Shown: positions 8,180 to 15,632 of the stretch, in pieces
Position numbering within the stretch: position 1 is the first letter of the stretch
How the letters are laid out: every line of letters begins with the position of its first letter
From: Clostridia bacterium
Lineage (GTDB): Bacteria; Bacillota; Clostridia; Oscillospirales; CAG-272
Direction: 5' to 3'
Length of the DNA: 44,420 bases
Assembly: GCA_017540175.1 (NCBI GenBank)
Contig: JAFYBN010000052.1
Span: 1 to 44,420 of the forward strand
Notes under the pieces: generated by a model
Databases searched by the model: none
Told to the model about the DNA's origin: nothing
What the model saw: only the letters and a program-made list of their open reading frames with translations
Program-made: the position numbers and the translations under genes

Positions 8180-9472
8180 TTATGCGTCTCCCATCCGGAG
8201 TATGTCTCCCTCCCGGACCGGGAAGGGGACCTGGAGCCTGAACGGCATGGAGGGGTGGGGCGTGGAGTCGATGACCGTGCCGTCCGCGTCCCGGATGCTG
8301 TCCGCCGTGAACGCGCGCCCGAGGTGCCCGGGGCTGATCAGCTCGACCCTGCTGCCCGTGAAGAGCTTGTTCCGCTGGAGGAACAAGGCGTCGTACAGCC
8401 CGTCCTCGTCCGGCTCGAGGGCGTCCGCCGCCGCCGCGGCGAGGTATGCCCGGTCGCGCAGATACCCGTGCGCCGAGACGGTGTTCGCGTTTTCGGAGGG
8501 CTTTGAGAAGAAGAAACCCGTATCATATTCCCGGTGACTCACCCCGCAGAGCTCGCGCATCCACAGGGGATCAAAGCGGTAGGACGCGGGGTCCCTCCGG
8601 TAGGTGTCGATGGCAAGGCGGTAGGTATTGGCGGTCACGGCGGTGTAGTACGCGCTCTTGACCCGCCCTTCGATCTTATAGCTCGAAATGCCCGCCTCTT
8701 CCAGCTCGGGGATGTGCTCGATCATGCACATGTCCTTCGAGCTCATGAAGAAGGTCTCGCCGTTTGCGTCCTCCTCGGCGCGCACCGCGGTGGTGATCTC
8801 CTCGCGCAGCTCCTCGTGCAGATCGAGGGAGAGGGGCATGTCCGGCTCAGCCGGGCGGTAATGCCAGCGGCAGGACTGGGCGCACTGCCCGCGGTTCCCG
8901 TCCCGTCCCGTGAAGTAATTTGAGAGCAGGCAGCGGCCGCTGTACGCCACGCACATCGCGCCGTGGATGAAGACCTCGAGCTCCAGCGTGTCCGGAATGT
9001 TTTTGCGGATCTCGCGGATCTCGTCGAGGGTCAGCTCCCGCGCGAGCACCACGCGCTTCGCACCGAGGCTGTGCCACGCGCGGCATGCCTGTGCCGAGAC
9101 CGCGGACGCCTGCGTCGAAATGTGCAATTCAAGCCCCGGAGTGACTTCCCGCGCCATCATGACGACGCCGATGTCCGAAACGATGGCGGCGTCCGCCCCG
9201 ACCGCTTCGAGAAAGCGGAGATAGTCTCCGAGCTCGGGATACTCCGGAGTGTGGGGCATGACGTTGACCGTGACATAGACCTTGACGCCCCGGCTGTGGC
9301 AATAGCGCACCGCCTCCTCAAGCTCGTCCCGGTCGAAATTGTCGCTCGCCATCCGCATGCCGTAGCGCTTCCCCGCAAGGTAGACCGCGTCCGCGCCGTA
9401 ACGCACCGCGGCGACCATTTTTTCAAAGCTTCCCGCGGGGGAGAGAAGCTCCGCTTTGCCCCCCTCACGCAT
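8180..9472 (-). CDS. U32-family peptidase-like protein (tRNA/rRNA hydroxylation type)
   Basis: 430-aa U32 protein. It begins AELLSPAGSFEKM, shows the U32 signature EVFIHGAMCVAYSGRC followed by the Cys pair region RGQCAQSCRW, and then the SYKIEGRVKSAYYTAVTANTYR segment. The four cysteines are expected to hold an iron-sulfur cluster. Although named peptidases, characterised relatives (TrhP/YrrN-YrrO, RlhA) hydroxylate tRNA U34 or 23S rRNA using prephenate; which one this matches is not settled here. ATG 9472 overlaps the end of the Dabb gene by eight bases, suggesting coupled translation; a longer in-frame reading upstream lies entirely within the Dabb gene and is rejected. Confidence 0.9.
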   Translation of the reverse strand: MREGGKAELLSPAGSFEKMVAAVRYGADAVYLAGKRYGMRMASDNFDRDELEEAVRYCHSRGVKVYVTVNVMPHTPEYPELGDYLRFLEAVGADAAIVSDIGVVMMAREVTPGLELHISTQASAVSAQACRAWHSLGAKRVVLARELTLDEIREIRKNIPDTLELEVFIHGAMCVAYSGRCLLSNYFTGRDGNRGQCAQSCRWHYRPAEPDMPLSLDLHEELREEITTAVRAEEDANGETFFMSSKDMCMIEHIPELEEAGISSYKIEGRVKSAYYTAVTANTYRLAIDTYRRDPASYRFDPLWMRELCGVSHREYDTGFFFSKPSENANTVSAHGYLRDRAYLAAAAADALEPDEDGLYDALFLQRNKLFTGSRVELISPGHLGRAFTADSIRDADGTVIDSTPHPSMPFRLQVPFPVREGDILRMGDA

Positions 9473-9767
9473 CGGGATAATCGAGGCAGAGCCGTTCTTC
9501 CACGACGGAGCGGACGAATCCCGCCGCCTCGAGGTGGAGGGGATTCTTCTGATAGCCCGCGAGGGCGTCCGCGTCCTCAAAACGCGAATCGAGCATCATA
9601 TCCGCAGTCGAGGTCGGCAGCCGGTCGGTGAGGACCCGGATCGAAACGAGCCCTGGAATCTTCCCCCTCAGCGATTCGAGCCGCCGCTTTGCCTCGGCGC
9701 GCGCCGCCGCCTTTTCCTCTTCGGAGAGGGCGGATTTCAGTTTCCAGAGAATGATGTGATTGACCAT
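9465..9767 (-). CDS. Dabb (stress-responsive alpha/beta barrel) protein
   Basis: 100-aa small cytoplasmic protein of the Dabb family: starts VNHIILWKLK, with the conserved central region and FEDADALAGYQKNPLHLE followed by FVRSVVEERLCLDY. Members form dimeric ferredoxin-like barrels; no enzymatic role can be given from sequence. GGAGGAACAACC precedes the ATG. It sits 16 bases after the RNase J stop and overlaps the U32 start, so it is the middle gene of a three-gene operon. Confidence 0.88.
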   Translation of the reverse strand: MVNHIILWKLKSALSEEEKAAARAEAKRRLESLRGKIPGLVSIRVLTDRLPTSTADMMLDSRFEDADALAGYQKNPLHLEAAGFVRSVVEERLCLDYPDA

Positions 9768-9783
9768 CGGTTGTTCCTCCGCC

Positions 9784-11457
9784 TCAGACGTTCATGATGA
9801 CCGGCAGGATCATGGGCTTGCGCTTGGTCTTCGAATAGAGATATTTCGAGAGCGCGTCCTTGACGTTCGTCTTCATCTGCGTCCATTCGGTCACGCCGGA
9901 ATCCAGCGTGTCGCAGAGAACGGCGCGCACCAAATCCCGCACCTCATCCATGAGATTCTCGCTCTCGCGGACGTAAACGAACCCGCGGGAGATGAGGTCG
10001 GGACCGGAGATGATCGTCTGCTCCTCGAGGTCTACGGTCGCCACGACGACGATCAGGCCGTCCTGCGCGAGGTGACGGCGGTCGCGGAGCACGATGCTGC
10101 CCACGTCGCCCACGCCGTACCCGTCCACGAGCATGCGCCCGGACGGGACGGTGCCGTTCTTCTTCGCGGTCTTCGCGTCAAGCTCGAGCACCTGCCCGAT
10201 GTCCATCACGAAGATGTCCTTTGGGTCCATGCCCATGTATTCCGCAAGCTCCTTGTGCTGCATCAGGTGGTGGTATTCGCCGTGGATCGGCATGAAGAAT
10301 TTCGGCTTCGTCAGGGCGTGGATGAGCTTCAGATCCTCCTGACAGGCGTGCCCGGATACATGGACGACCGCTTCGTCGTGGTATACGCTCACGCCCTTCT
10401 TGTAAAGCTCGTTGATGATGCGGGAGACGAGCTTTTCGTTGCCCGGGATCGCGTGGGACGAGAGAACCACGAGATCGCGCGGCGTCAGCTCGACCTGGGA
10501 ATGGTCGGAGAACGCCATGCGGTACAGCGCGGACATGGGCTCGCCCTGGGACCCGGTCGTGACGATGGTCAGCTTTTCCTGCGGCCAGCGGCCGATGTCG
10601 GCGATGTCGATGAGCGCGCCCTCCGGCACGTCCATATAACCGAGCCGCACCGCCGCGCCGACGACGTTCAGCATGCTGCGCCCCGTCACGGCGACCTTGC
10701 GCCCGAAGCGGACGCTCGAATTGATGATCTGCTGGACGCGGTGCACGTTGGACGAGAAGGTGGCGATCACGATTCTTCTGTCCGCGTTCGTCATGAAGAT
10801 GTGGTCGAGCGCGGAGCCGACCTTGCGCTCCGAGGGCGTAAAGCCGGGATGGTCGACGTTGGTGCTCTCGCACATGAGAAGCAGGATGCCGTCCCGTCCG
10901 TATTCGCCGATGCGGGTGAGATCCATCATTTCCCCGCCGATGGGGGAGACGTCGAGCTTGAAGTCGCCGGTGTGCAGAATGGTGCCGACCGGGGTCTTGA
11001 CCGCGATCATGCACGAGTCGGCGATGGAGTGGTTCGCGCGGATGAATTCGGCTTTGAAGCAGCCGAGGGTGACGGTCTGTCCCGCCTCCACAACGATGAG
11101 ATCGCGCGAGCCGAGCAGCTTGTGTTCCGCGAGCTTGGACTCGAGAATGCCCAGCGTCAGGCGCGTGCCGTACACCGGGACGTTGATGAGCTTCAGAAGA
11201 TAGGGAACGCTGCCGATGTGGTCCTCGTGTCCGTGGGTGATGAGGATGCCGCGGATCTTCGAGGCGTTCTTTTCCAGATAGGTAAAGTCGGGGATCACGA
11301 GATCGACGCCGAGCATGTCTTCGTCCGGGAAGGCAAGCCCGCAGTCGATGATGATCATGTCGTTTTCGTATTCGATGACGGCGAGGTTCTTTCCGATTTC
11401 GTTCAGCCCGCCGAGCATCATGACGCGCAGTTTGCTGCCGCTTTTCTTTTTTGCCAT
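9784..11457 (-). CDS. rnj: Ribonuclease J
   Basis: 557-aa metallo-beta-lactamase/beta-CASP nuclease with 5'-exonuclease and endonuclease activity in mRNA turnover and rRNA maturation. The zinc motif THGHEDH (74-80) is intact, and the order MLGGLNEIGKN, IIIDCGLAFP, then the beta-CASP region and C-terminal domain matches RNase J in length and arrangement. Start is ATG 11457 (MAKKKSGSKLRVMML) with AAAGGAAA upstream; a longer reading to 11577 begins inside the leader terminator region and has an atypical N-terminus. It is the first gene of the rnj-Dabb-U32 operon, and its transcript probably begins near 11875, over 400 bases upstream. Firmicutes may have two paralogues (rnjA, rnjB), and I cannot tell which this is. 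Confidence 0.95.
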   Translation of the reverse strand: MAKKKSGSKLRVMMLGGLNEIGKNLAVIEYENDMIIIDCGLAFPDEDMLGVDLVIPDFTYLEKNASKIRGILITHGHEDHIGSVPYLLKLINVPVYGTRLTLGILESKLAEHKLLGSRDLIVVEAGQTVTLGCFKAEFIRANHSIADSCMIAVKTPVGTILHTGDFKLDVSPIGGEMMDLTRIGEYGRDGILLLMCESTNVDHPGFTPSERKVGSALDHIFMTNADRRIVIATFSSNVHRVQQIINSSVRFGRKVAVTGRSMLNVVGAAVRLGYMDVPEGALIDIADIGRWPQEKLTIVTTGSQGEPMSALYRMAFSDHSQVELTPRDLVVLSSHAIPGNEKLVSRIINELYKKGVSVYHDEAVVHVSGHACQEDLKLIHALTKPKFFMPIHGEYHHLMQHKELAEYMGMDPKDIFVMDIGQVLELDAKTAKKNGTVPSGRMLVDGYGVGDVGSIVLRDRRHLAQDGLIVVVATVDLEEQTIISGPDLISRGFVYVRESENLMDEVRDLVRAVLCDTLDSGVTEWTQMKTNVKDALSKYLYSKTKRKPMILPVIMNV

Positions 11458-11572
11458 AGAGTTTCCTTTCGTTTCGTGACGCGCGCGCACGCCGTCCCTC
11501 GGACGGGGGCGCGCCGATGACTTCATACTTCTTTGATTCTTTTCACGATATTGGCGCACCGCGCTGAGCAGG

Positions 11573-11608
11573 CGCACAAAAACATCCCCCGTCTTTGCTG
11601 CGCGGGGT
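11573..11608 (-). terminator. Terminator-like hairpin within the RNase J leader
   Basis: Minus strand: ACCCCG, loop of about eleven bases, CGGGGG, then ATGTTTTTG. It stands between the upstream promoter (11882-11910) and the RNase J start, so it either ends a separate RNA of about 270-300 bases or attenuates the operon. Confidence 0.55.
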
Positions 11609-11875
11609 GATCAGCGCGTTCGTGCGCTGCGCTCGCCTGCTTGGGAGGGACGCGCGTTGATCCGAGGGCGGCGGATTCCGCGTGTCCGGCAGGGGAGCGG
11701 GCACGGATTCAGTTGGACCGGCACGGTCGGCTGCCGGTACAGGTTCGGGCGGTATTCCCGACAGCGTCTGCCGCAAAGCGTTCCCGGACGCGTCCCGGAC
11801 CGGAGCCGGGCTTTGGCTCGGTGGGGCGGGGCGGCGGAACGGATGGGCGGACGCCGGATACGTACTCAATATCTA
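11609..11875 (-). ncRNA. Possible leader or small RNA upstream of RNase J
   Basis: The region transcribed from the 11882-11910 promoter down to the hairpin at 11573-11608 has no convincing gene. The only long reading frame starts with TTG without an SD and is a Pro/Ala/Ser/Arg-rich sequence typical of chance frames in GC-rich DNA. Several short GC-rich inverted repeats are visible. I do not recognise 6S RNA, tmRNA, SRP RNA, RNase P RNA or a known riboswitch. Confidence 0.4.
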
Positions 11876-11881
11876 TCCTAT

Positions 11882-11910
11882 ATTATACACGAAAAACGCT
11901 CTTCCGTCAA
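11882..11910 (-). promoter_or_regulatory. Promoter of the RNase J operon leader
   Basis: Minus strand TTGACG (11910-11905), 17-bp spacer, TATAAT (11887-11882). Strong SigA match facing RNase J. Confidence 0.75.
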
Positions 11911-11926
11911 GGGGCAGGCCGTTTGT

Positions 11927-11982
11927 GAATTGTAACAATTCTTTCGGGCGGGAAGGCGGGGTTTCTGTGTCGTGCCCGAAAG
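11927..11982. promoter_or_regulatory. Two inverted repeats upstream of the RNase J promoter
   Basis: GAATTGTAACAATTC (11927-11941) is a 15-base palindrome with 7-bp arms, 16 bp upstream of the -35 on the minus strand. It abuts a second inverted repeat, CTTTCGGGC (11941-11949) with GCCCGAAAG (11974-11982). No T-run follows the second, so operator sites are more likely than a terminator. Confidence 0.45.
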
Positions 11983-12206
11983 GATGTCCGCTTCACTCGC
12001 TTCACTCGCGCGGCAAGCGGGGAAATCCGGTTTGCATCGTGATCCTTCCCGTATTTGTTTCGCGCGTAGAGGGCGGGGCAGGGGACGGCTCTTTCTTTGA
12101 CGGGAGTTTCACGCCGCCCGCCGGGCAGTCCGGGCTGTCGCTCTGCAAGCAGTATCGTTGTGATGAAGCGTTCGATCCCCAAAAACCGATGACCGAAATG
12201 CCTCTC
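11983..12206. other. Intergenic region without a recognised gene
   Basis: Together with 11458-11982 this makes about 750 bases between RNase J and the next gene. This part shows only a short direct repeat (CTTCACTCG twice, near 11991-12008) and no convincing gene. Confidence 0.4.
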
Positions 12207-12503
12207 TCACGCGAGCGCGGCGATCAGAGCGATCGTTCCGATCAGGGCGGAGGAAGACGCGGCTCCCAGCGCGAACGCAAGCGGGGAGGGCAGCCGGCGG
12301 ATCGGAGCCGGGACCTTCGCCGGCGTCTCTCTCACACAGCCCGCGGCTTCGCGGATGATCCGCTCGGCTTCCTCCGCAAGCGTCTCGGCCGCTGGTCTCC
12401 CTTGAGGAAAAGCCGCCGAGCCGCGCAGGACGAAGAACGCTTCCTCAAAATAAGCGCTCGAGGCGTTTTTGACACAGTAGATTTTCTTTTCGCAGCCCCG
12501 CAT
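12207..12503 (-). CDS. Small single-pass membrane protein, unknown function
   Basis: 98 aa starting MRGCEKKIYCVKNASSAYFE. The N-terminal half is soluble (KKIYCVKN...AYFEEAFFVLRG), followed by a helical AEEAERIIREA segment, and the C-terminus (about 72-96) is a hydrophobic helix, so the protein is probably tail-anchored. Similar short proteins are common in Clostridia but have no assigned role that I know. Start chosen at 12503 because GAGG lies nine bases upstream. An in-frame ATG at 12557 adds 18 residues but has no SD and lies next to a TAAAAT -10-like sequence. Homology is from memory of family style, so the call is moderate. Confidence 0.6.
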   Translation of the reverse strand: MRGCEKKIYCVKNASSAYFEEAFFVLRGSAAFPQGRPAAETLAEEAERIIREAAGCVRETPAKVPAPIRRLPSPLAFALGAASSSALIGTIALIAALA

Positions 12504-12697
12504 CGGCGCGTACCTCATTTTATGTGATTCGACGGACTCGGCGTCCTCTTTTTCCATATTTTAGACGCGGTCGGCGGCGGATATGCAGGGCGGCAGGAAA
12601 TCGCGGACGGGAAAATGGAAAAGATCGACAAAAGACCCCCCCATTTTCCGCGGCCCGGGGAAATTCTGCCGAATTTCCAGAAAAACGGAAAAAGCTC

Positions 12698-12726
12698 TTG
12701 ACAATCGCGTCGATTTGAGTTACAAT
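12698..12726 (+). promoter_or_regulatory. Promoter of the AbrB-type regulator
   Basis: TTGACA (12698-12703), 17-bp spacer, TACAAT (12721-12726). Confidence 0.8.
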
Positions 12727-12809
12727 AAATCCACCTGAGGGGAAAGCCGTTCTTTCCGCTCGTCTTTGATCGAAAAAAAGATTATCGAAGTTAAGGAGAT
12801 AGAGAGATC

Positions 12810-13058
12810 ATGAAATCATTGGGCGTCGTGCGCAGAGTGGACGAGCTCGGGCGCATCGTTCTTCCCATCGAAACGAGGAAGAGACTGGGACTTGAAGCGA
12901 AAGATCCTGTGGAAATCTTTGTTGAAAAGGATCGGGTGGTCCTCAAAAAGTACGAGCCGTGCTGCATCTTCTGCGGCGACACGGACGACACGGTGCTTTA
13001 CCGCGAAAAGCGCATTTGCAAAACCTGCCTCGAAACCTTGAAAAAAGCCGAGATCTGA
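12810..13058 (+). CDS. AbrB/SpoVT-family regulator with zinc-ribbon tail
   Basis: 82-aa DNA-binding protein. Residues 1-46 form the swapped-hairpin AbrB domain (GVVRRVDELGRIVLPIETRK is the family hallmark), and the C-terminal part carries C52-x2-C55 and C70-x2-C73, a likely structural zinc ribbon; an extra Cys51 is adjacent. AbrB-type proteins are transition-state regulators that bind many promoters as tetramers. The SD AAGGAG is about eleven bases before ATG 12810. It is monocistronic, with its own promoter, and followed by a hairpin at 13062-13090. Targets cannot be read from the sequence. Confidence 0.9.
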   Translation: MKSLGVVRRVDELGRIVLPIETRKRLGLEAKDPVEIFVEKDRVVLKKYEPCCIFCGDTDDTVLYREKRICKTCLETLKKAEI

Positions 13059-13061
13059 GGT

Positions 13062-13090
13062 TCCGTCCGGAAACGGAATACGGATTTTTT
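13062..13090 (+). terminator. Terminator of the AbrB-type gene
   Basis: TCCGT (13062-13066) pairs with ACGGA (13080-13084), directly followed by TTTTTT; an inner TTCCGT/ACGGAA pairing is an alternative. Confidence 0.5.
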
Positions 13091-13161
13091 GTTCAAAAAA
13101 TTAACATATCAGCCTCGTTTTTTGCCCAAAAAGCAGGAACGGGGTTTTTCCTTTTTTTACG

Positions 13162-13210
13162 AAAAAACAAACCGCGGTTTCCCCGTATGCCTGGGGAAAA
13201 CCGCGGTTTT
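13162..13210 (-). terminator. Terminator of thrS
   Basis: Minus strand: AACCGCGG...CCCC arm (13210-13193) pairs with GGGGAAACCGCGGTT (13184-13169) and is followed by TGTTTTTTC. Long GC-rich stem and T-run make this a strong intrinsic terminator. Confidence 0.85.
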
Positions 13211-13246
13211 GGACTGTGGAAAACTGTGGAAAAACGGGAAGGGAAA

Positions 13247-15163
13247 TTATCTCTTCTTCGTCCGGATTTCCTCGAGCGCGTCGGCAATGAACTGCTCGGT
13301 GGGGACGGCGCCCTTGTCCTCGCCGGTTCTCGTGCGGACGGAAACCGTGCCGTTCTGACGGTCGCGGTCGCCGACGACGAGCATATACGGCGTCTTCTGC
13401 AGTTGGGCCTCGCGGATCTTGTAGCGCATGGTGTCGGTGCCGAGATCGACGTGCACCCGGACGCCGGCGTCCGCGAGCTTCTTCCCGACCTCTTCGGCGT
13501 AATCGTTGAAATCGTTGCCGACCGGGATGACCTCGACCTGAACGGGGCTGAGCCAGAGCGGCAGATTGCCCATCGTCTCTTCGAGGATATACGCCATGAA
13601 GCGGTCGATCGAGCCGAGGATGGCGCGGTGCAGCACGACGGGCGTCTGATCCTTGTCGTTTCTGTCCTTATAGGTCAGCTGGAATTTGGCGGGCAGGCAG
13701 AAGTCGAGCTGGCAGGTGGAGAGTGTGATCTCGTTGCCGACGGAAGGCTTCACGTTCACGTCGAGCTTCGGACCGTAGAAGGCCGCTTCGCCGATCTCCT
13801 CGGTGAAGTTGATGCCGAGCTCCACGAGAACCTCGCGCAGAGCGGATTCCGCGGCGTTCCACATGGCGTCGTCGTCGTGATACTTCTTCTTGTCCGCGGG
13901 ATCGCGCAGGGAGAGCACGCAGCGGTAGTCCGTGATGCCGAAATCGCGGTACACGTCGAAAATCAGATCGCAGACCTTCGAGACCTCGTCCTTGATCTGG
14001 TCGGGCGTGACGAAGAGGTGCGCGTCGTTCTGGCAGAAGTGGCGGACGCGCTCGATGCCCTTCAGGGTGCCGGACGCCTCATAGCGGAAGTCGTGCGCGA
14101 CCTCGCCGATGCGGATGGGCAGATTGCGGTAGGAATGGGGCTGGTTCTTGTAGATCATCATGTGGTGCGGGCAGTTCATCGGGCGCAGGACGTAGGTCTC
14201 CTCGTCCACCTGCATCGCGGGGAACATGTTTTCCTTGTAGTGATCCCAGTGACCGGAGGTCTTGTAGAGCTGGACCGTGCCGACGCAGGGCGTCAGAACA
14301 TGCTGGTAGCCGAGCTTCATTTCCTTTTCCTTGATATAGCGCTCGAGCTCGTTCCAGATGATGGTGCCCTTGGGGAGGAACATCGGCATGCCGCGCCCGA
14401 CGAGGTCGTCGGTCATGAAGAGGTTCAGGTCTTTTCCGATCTTTCTGTGGTCGCGCTTCTTCGCCTCTTCGAGCTTTTCAAGATGCGCCTCGAGGTCTTC
14501 CTTCTTCGTGAACGCCGTGCCGTAGATGCGCTGCAGGGTCTGGCGGGAGGAGTCGCCGCGCCAGTACGCGGAGTTGCAGGCGAGGAGCTTGAACGCCTTG
14601 ACCGCGCCCGTCGCGAAGAGGTGGGGGCCGGCGCAGAGGTCGGTGAACTCGCCCATCTTATAGAACGAGATCTCGGCGTCCTCGGGCAGGTCGTTGATGA
14701 GCTCCACCTTGTAGGGCTCGTCCTTCATGAATTCCAGCGCCTCGTCGCGGGGAAGGGTGAACTTTTCGAGCTTCTGGTTTTCCTTGACGATCTTCTTCAT
14801 CTCCGCCTCGAGCTTTTCGAGAACGTCGGCGGTGAAGGCGACGGGAGAGTCGAAGTCGTAATAGAAGCCGTCCTCGATGGCGGGACCGATGGTGAGCTTC
14901 GTCTCGGGATAGAGGCGCTTCACGGCCTCGGCGAGGATGTGGGAGGCGGTGTGGCGGAAGGTCTTCGCGCCCTCGGGATCCGCAAAGGTCAAGAGCTCCA
15001 CGTCCGCGTCTTCGGAGAGGAGGCTCGTCAGGTCGGCGGTTTTGCCGTTCACGCGGGCGCAGAGCACGTCGCGGGAGACGGGGCCGAGCTGGCGCGCGGC
15101 GTCGTAAACGGACAGGGGCGCGTCGAAGGAGAGGGTCTGTTCTTTGAATCGGACTTCAAACAT
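13247..15163 (-). CDS. thrS: Threonyl-tRNA synthetase
   Basis: 638-aa class II synthetase that charges tRNA-Thr. Domain order: TGS (1-60), editing domain with HTASH at 71-75, catalytic core with NCPHHM and the motif 2 region FRYEASGTLKGIERVR, and a C-terminal anticodon-binding domain (LPLWLSPVQV onward). Length and order are normal. ATG 15163 is preceded by GGAGG about nine bases upstream; an in-frame extension to 15289 would run through the T-box terminator and is rejected. Expression is controlled by the T-box leader immediately upstream, so it should rise when uncharged tRNA-Thr accumulates. Transcription converges on the AbrB-type gene and ends at the hairpin at 13162-13210. Confidence 0.97.
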   Translation of the reverse strand: MFEVRFKEQTLSFDAPLSVYDAARQLGPVSRDVLCARVNGKTADLTSLLSEDADVELLTFADPEGAKTFRHTASHILAEAVKRLYPETKLTIGPAIEDGFYYDFDSPVAFTADVLEKLEAEMKKIVKENQKLEKFTLPRDEALEFMKDEPYKVELINDLPEDAEISFYKMGEFTDLCAGPHLFATGAVKAFKLLACNSAYWRGDSSRQTLQRIYGTAFTKKEDLEAHLEKLEEAKKRDHRKIGKDLNLFMTDDLVGRGMPMFLPKGTIIWNELERYIKEKEMKLGYQHVLTPCVGTVQLYKTSGHWDHYKENMFPAMQVDEETYVLRPMNCPHHMMIYKNQPHSYRNLPIRIGEVAHDFRYEASGTLKGIERVRHFCQNDAHLFVTPDQIKDEVSKVCDLIFDVYRDFGITDYRCVLSLRDPADKKKYHDDDAMWNAAESALREVLVELGINFTEEIGEAAFYGPKLDVNVKPSVGNEITLSTCQLDFCLPAKFQLTYKDRNDKDQTPVVLHRAILGSIDRFMAYILEETMGNLPLWLSPVQVEVIPVGNDFNDYAEEVGKKLADAGVRVHVDLGTDTMRYKIREAQLQKTPYMLVVGDRDRQNGTVSVRTRTGEDKGAVPTEQFIADALEEIRTKKR

Positions 15164-15215
15164 GGCAGTTTTCCTCCATTCGGGAGAGATGGCGCGTCTG
15201 CGGGGATTCGGATAA
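15164..15215 (-). promoter_or_regulatory. Downstream arm of an alternative thrS leader hairpin
   Basis: CCCCGCAGACGC (minus strand, within 15207-15193) can pair with the 3' arm of the T-box terminator (GCGTCTGCGCGGGG, 15239-15225). The resulting hairpin would form only in read-through transcripts and ends about 20 bases before the thrS SD. Confidence 0.5.
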
Positions 15216-15408
15216 ACAAAAATCCCCCGCGCAGACGCATGGTCTGTTCGGGGTGCGGAAAACCGCACGGTTCCACCCGAGCTTTTCACTCATTTTTGAT
15301 CAGTTGTGAGCCGTTTTATTCGGCAGGGCGGTATCCGGCAGGCTTTGCGGAAGCACTCTCAGCGTCGGCTTCTCTCTGTGCGCAGGGAGACGGTCGGACA
15401 TGTTCCTT
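15216..15408 (-). promoter_or_regulatory. T-box leader of thrS (tRNA-Thr sensing)
   Basis: Minus-strand RNA. The T-box GGGTGGAACCGTGCGG (15278-15263) fits the antiterminator exactly: GGG, a bulge UGGAACC, GUGCGG, UUUU loop, CCGCAC, CCC. UGGA in the bulge would pair with an acceptor end carrying U73, as in Firmicute tRNA-Thr. The competing terminator is CCCCG...CAGAC / GTCTG...CGGGG with a T-run (15253-15216). The Stem I apical motif ACAGAGAG and a following hairpin lie near 15379-15350, an ACC (Thr) triplet in GATACCGCC at 15332-15330 is the likely specifier, and GCCG-AATAAAA-CGGC is a small Stem III. No Stem II is evident, so it is a compact leader. Confidence 0.9.
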
Positions 15409-15414
15409 GTCATC

Positions 15415-15443
15415 AGTATAGCACATTCCGCCTCGGAAGTCAA
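15415..15443 (-). promoter_or_regulatory. thrS promoter
   Basis: Minus strand TTGACT (15443-15438), 17-bp spacer, TATACT (15420-15415); the start point should be near 15408. Confidence 0.8.
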
Positions 15444-15567
15444 GCAAAGGGATGAACAAAAAGACGCCGCGCGGAGCGTTCTTTTTGGACGAATCTCCGA
15501 AGAAGTCCGGCTCGTTCCGCCTGTTTCCGTACAATCCGTTGTTTTTCGCCCGATTTTACGAAAGCGA

Positions 15568-15596
15568 TTGACAGCAATTTCAAAAAAGTGTATAAT
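15568..15596 (+). promoter_or_regulatory. Promoter of the ABC exporter gene
   Basis: TTGACA (15568-15573), 17-bp spacer, TATAAT (15591-15596): full consensus, divergent from the thrS promoter. Confidence 0.85.
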
Positions 15597-15632
15597 TGAC
15601 TTTAATAATTCGTTTGAAAGAGAGGGTCACAT

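Noticed and set aside
11543-11869. 108-codon minus-strand reading frame in the RNase J leader
   Set aside because: TTG start, no SD, Pro/Ala/Arg-rich chance composition, and it runs through the leader terminator.
12959-15421. Long plus-strand reading frame (820 codons) opposite thrS
   Set aside because: It is the antisense shadow of thrS in GC-rich DNA: His/Val/Leu/Asp-rich composition, no family resemblance and no SD.
15456-15486. Hairpin with A-run and T-run between the thrS and ABC promoters
   Set aside because: The stem is only about 4-5 bp and it lies between divergent promoters, where no transcript is expected to end; too weak to call.
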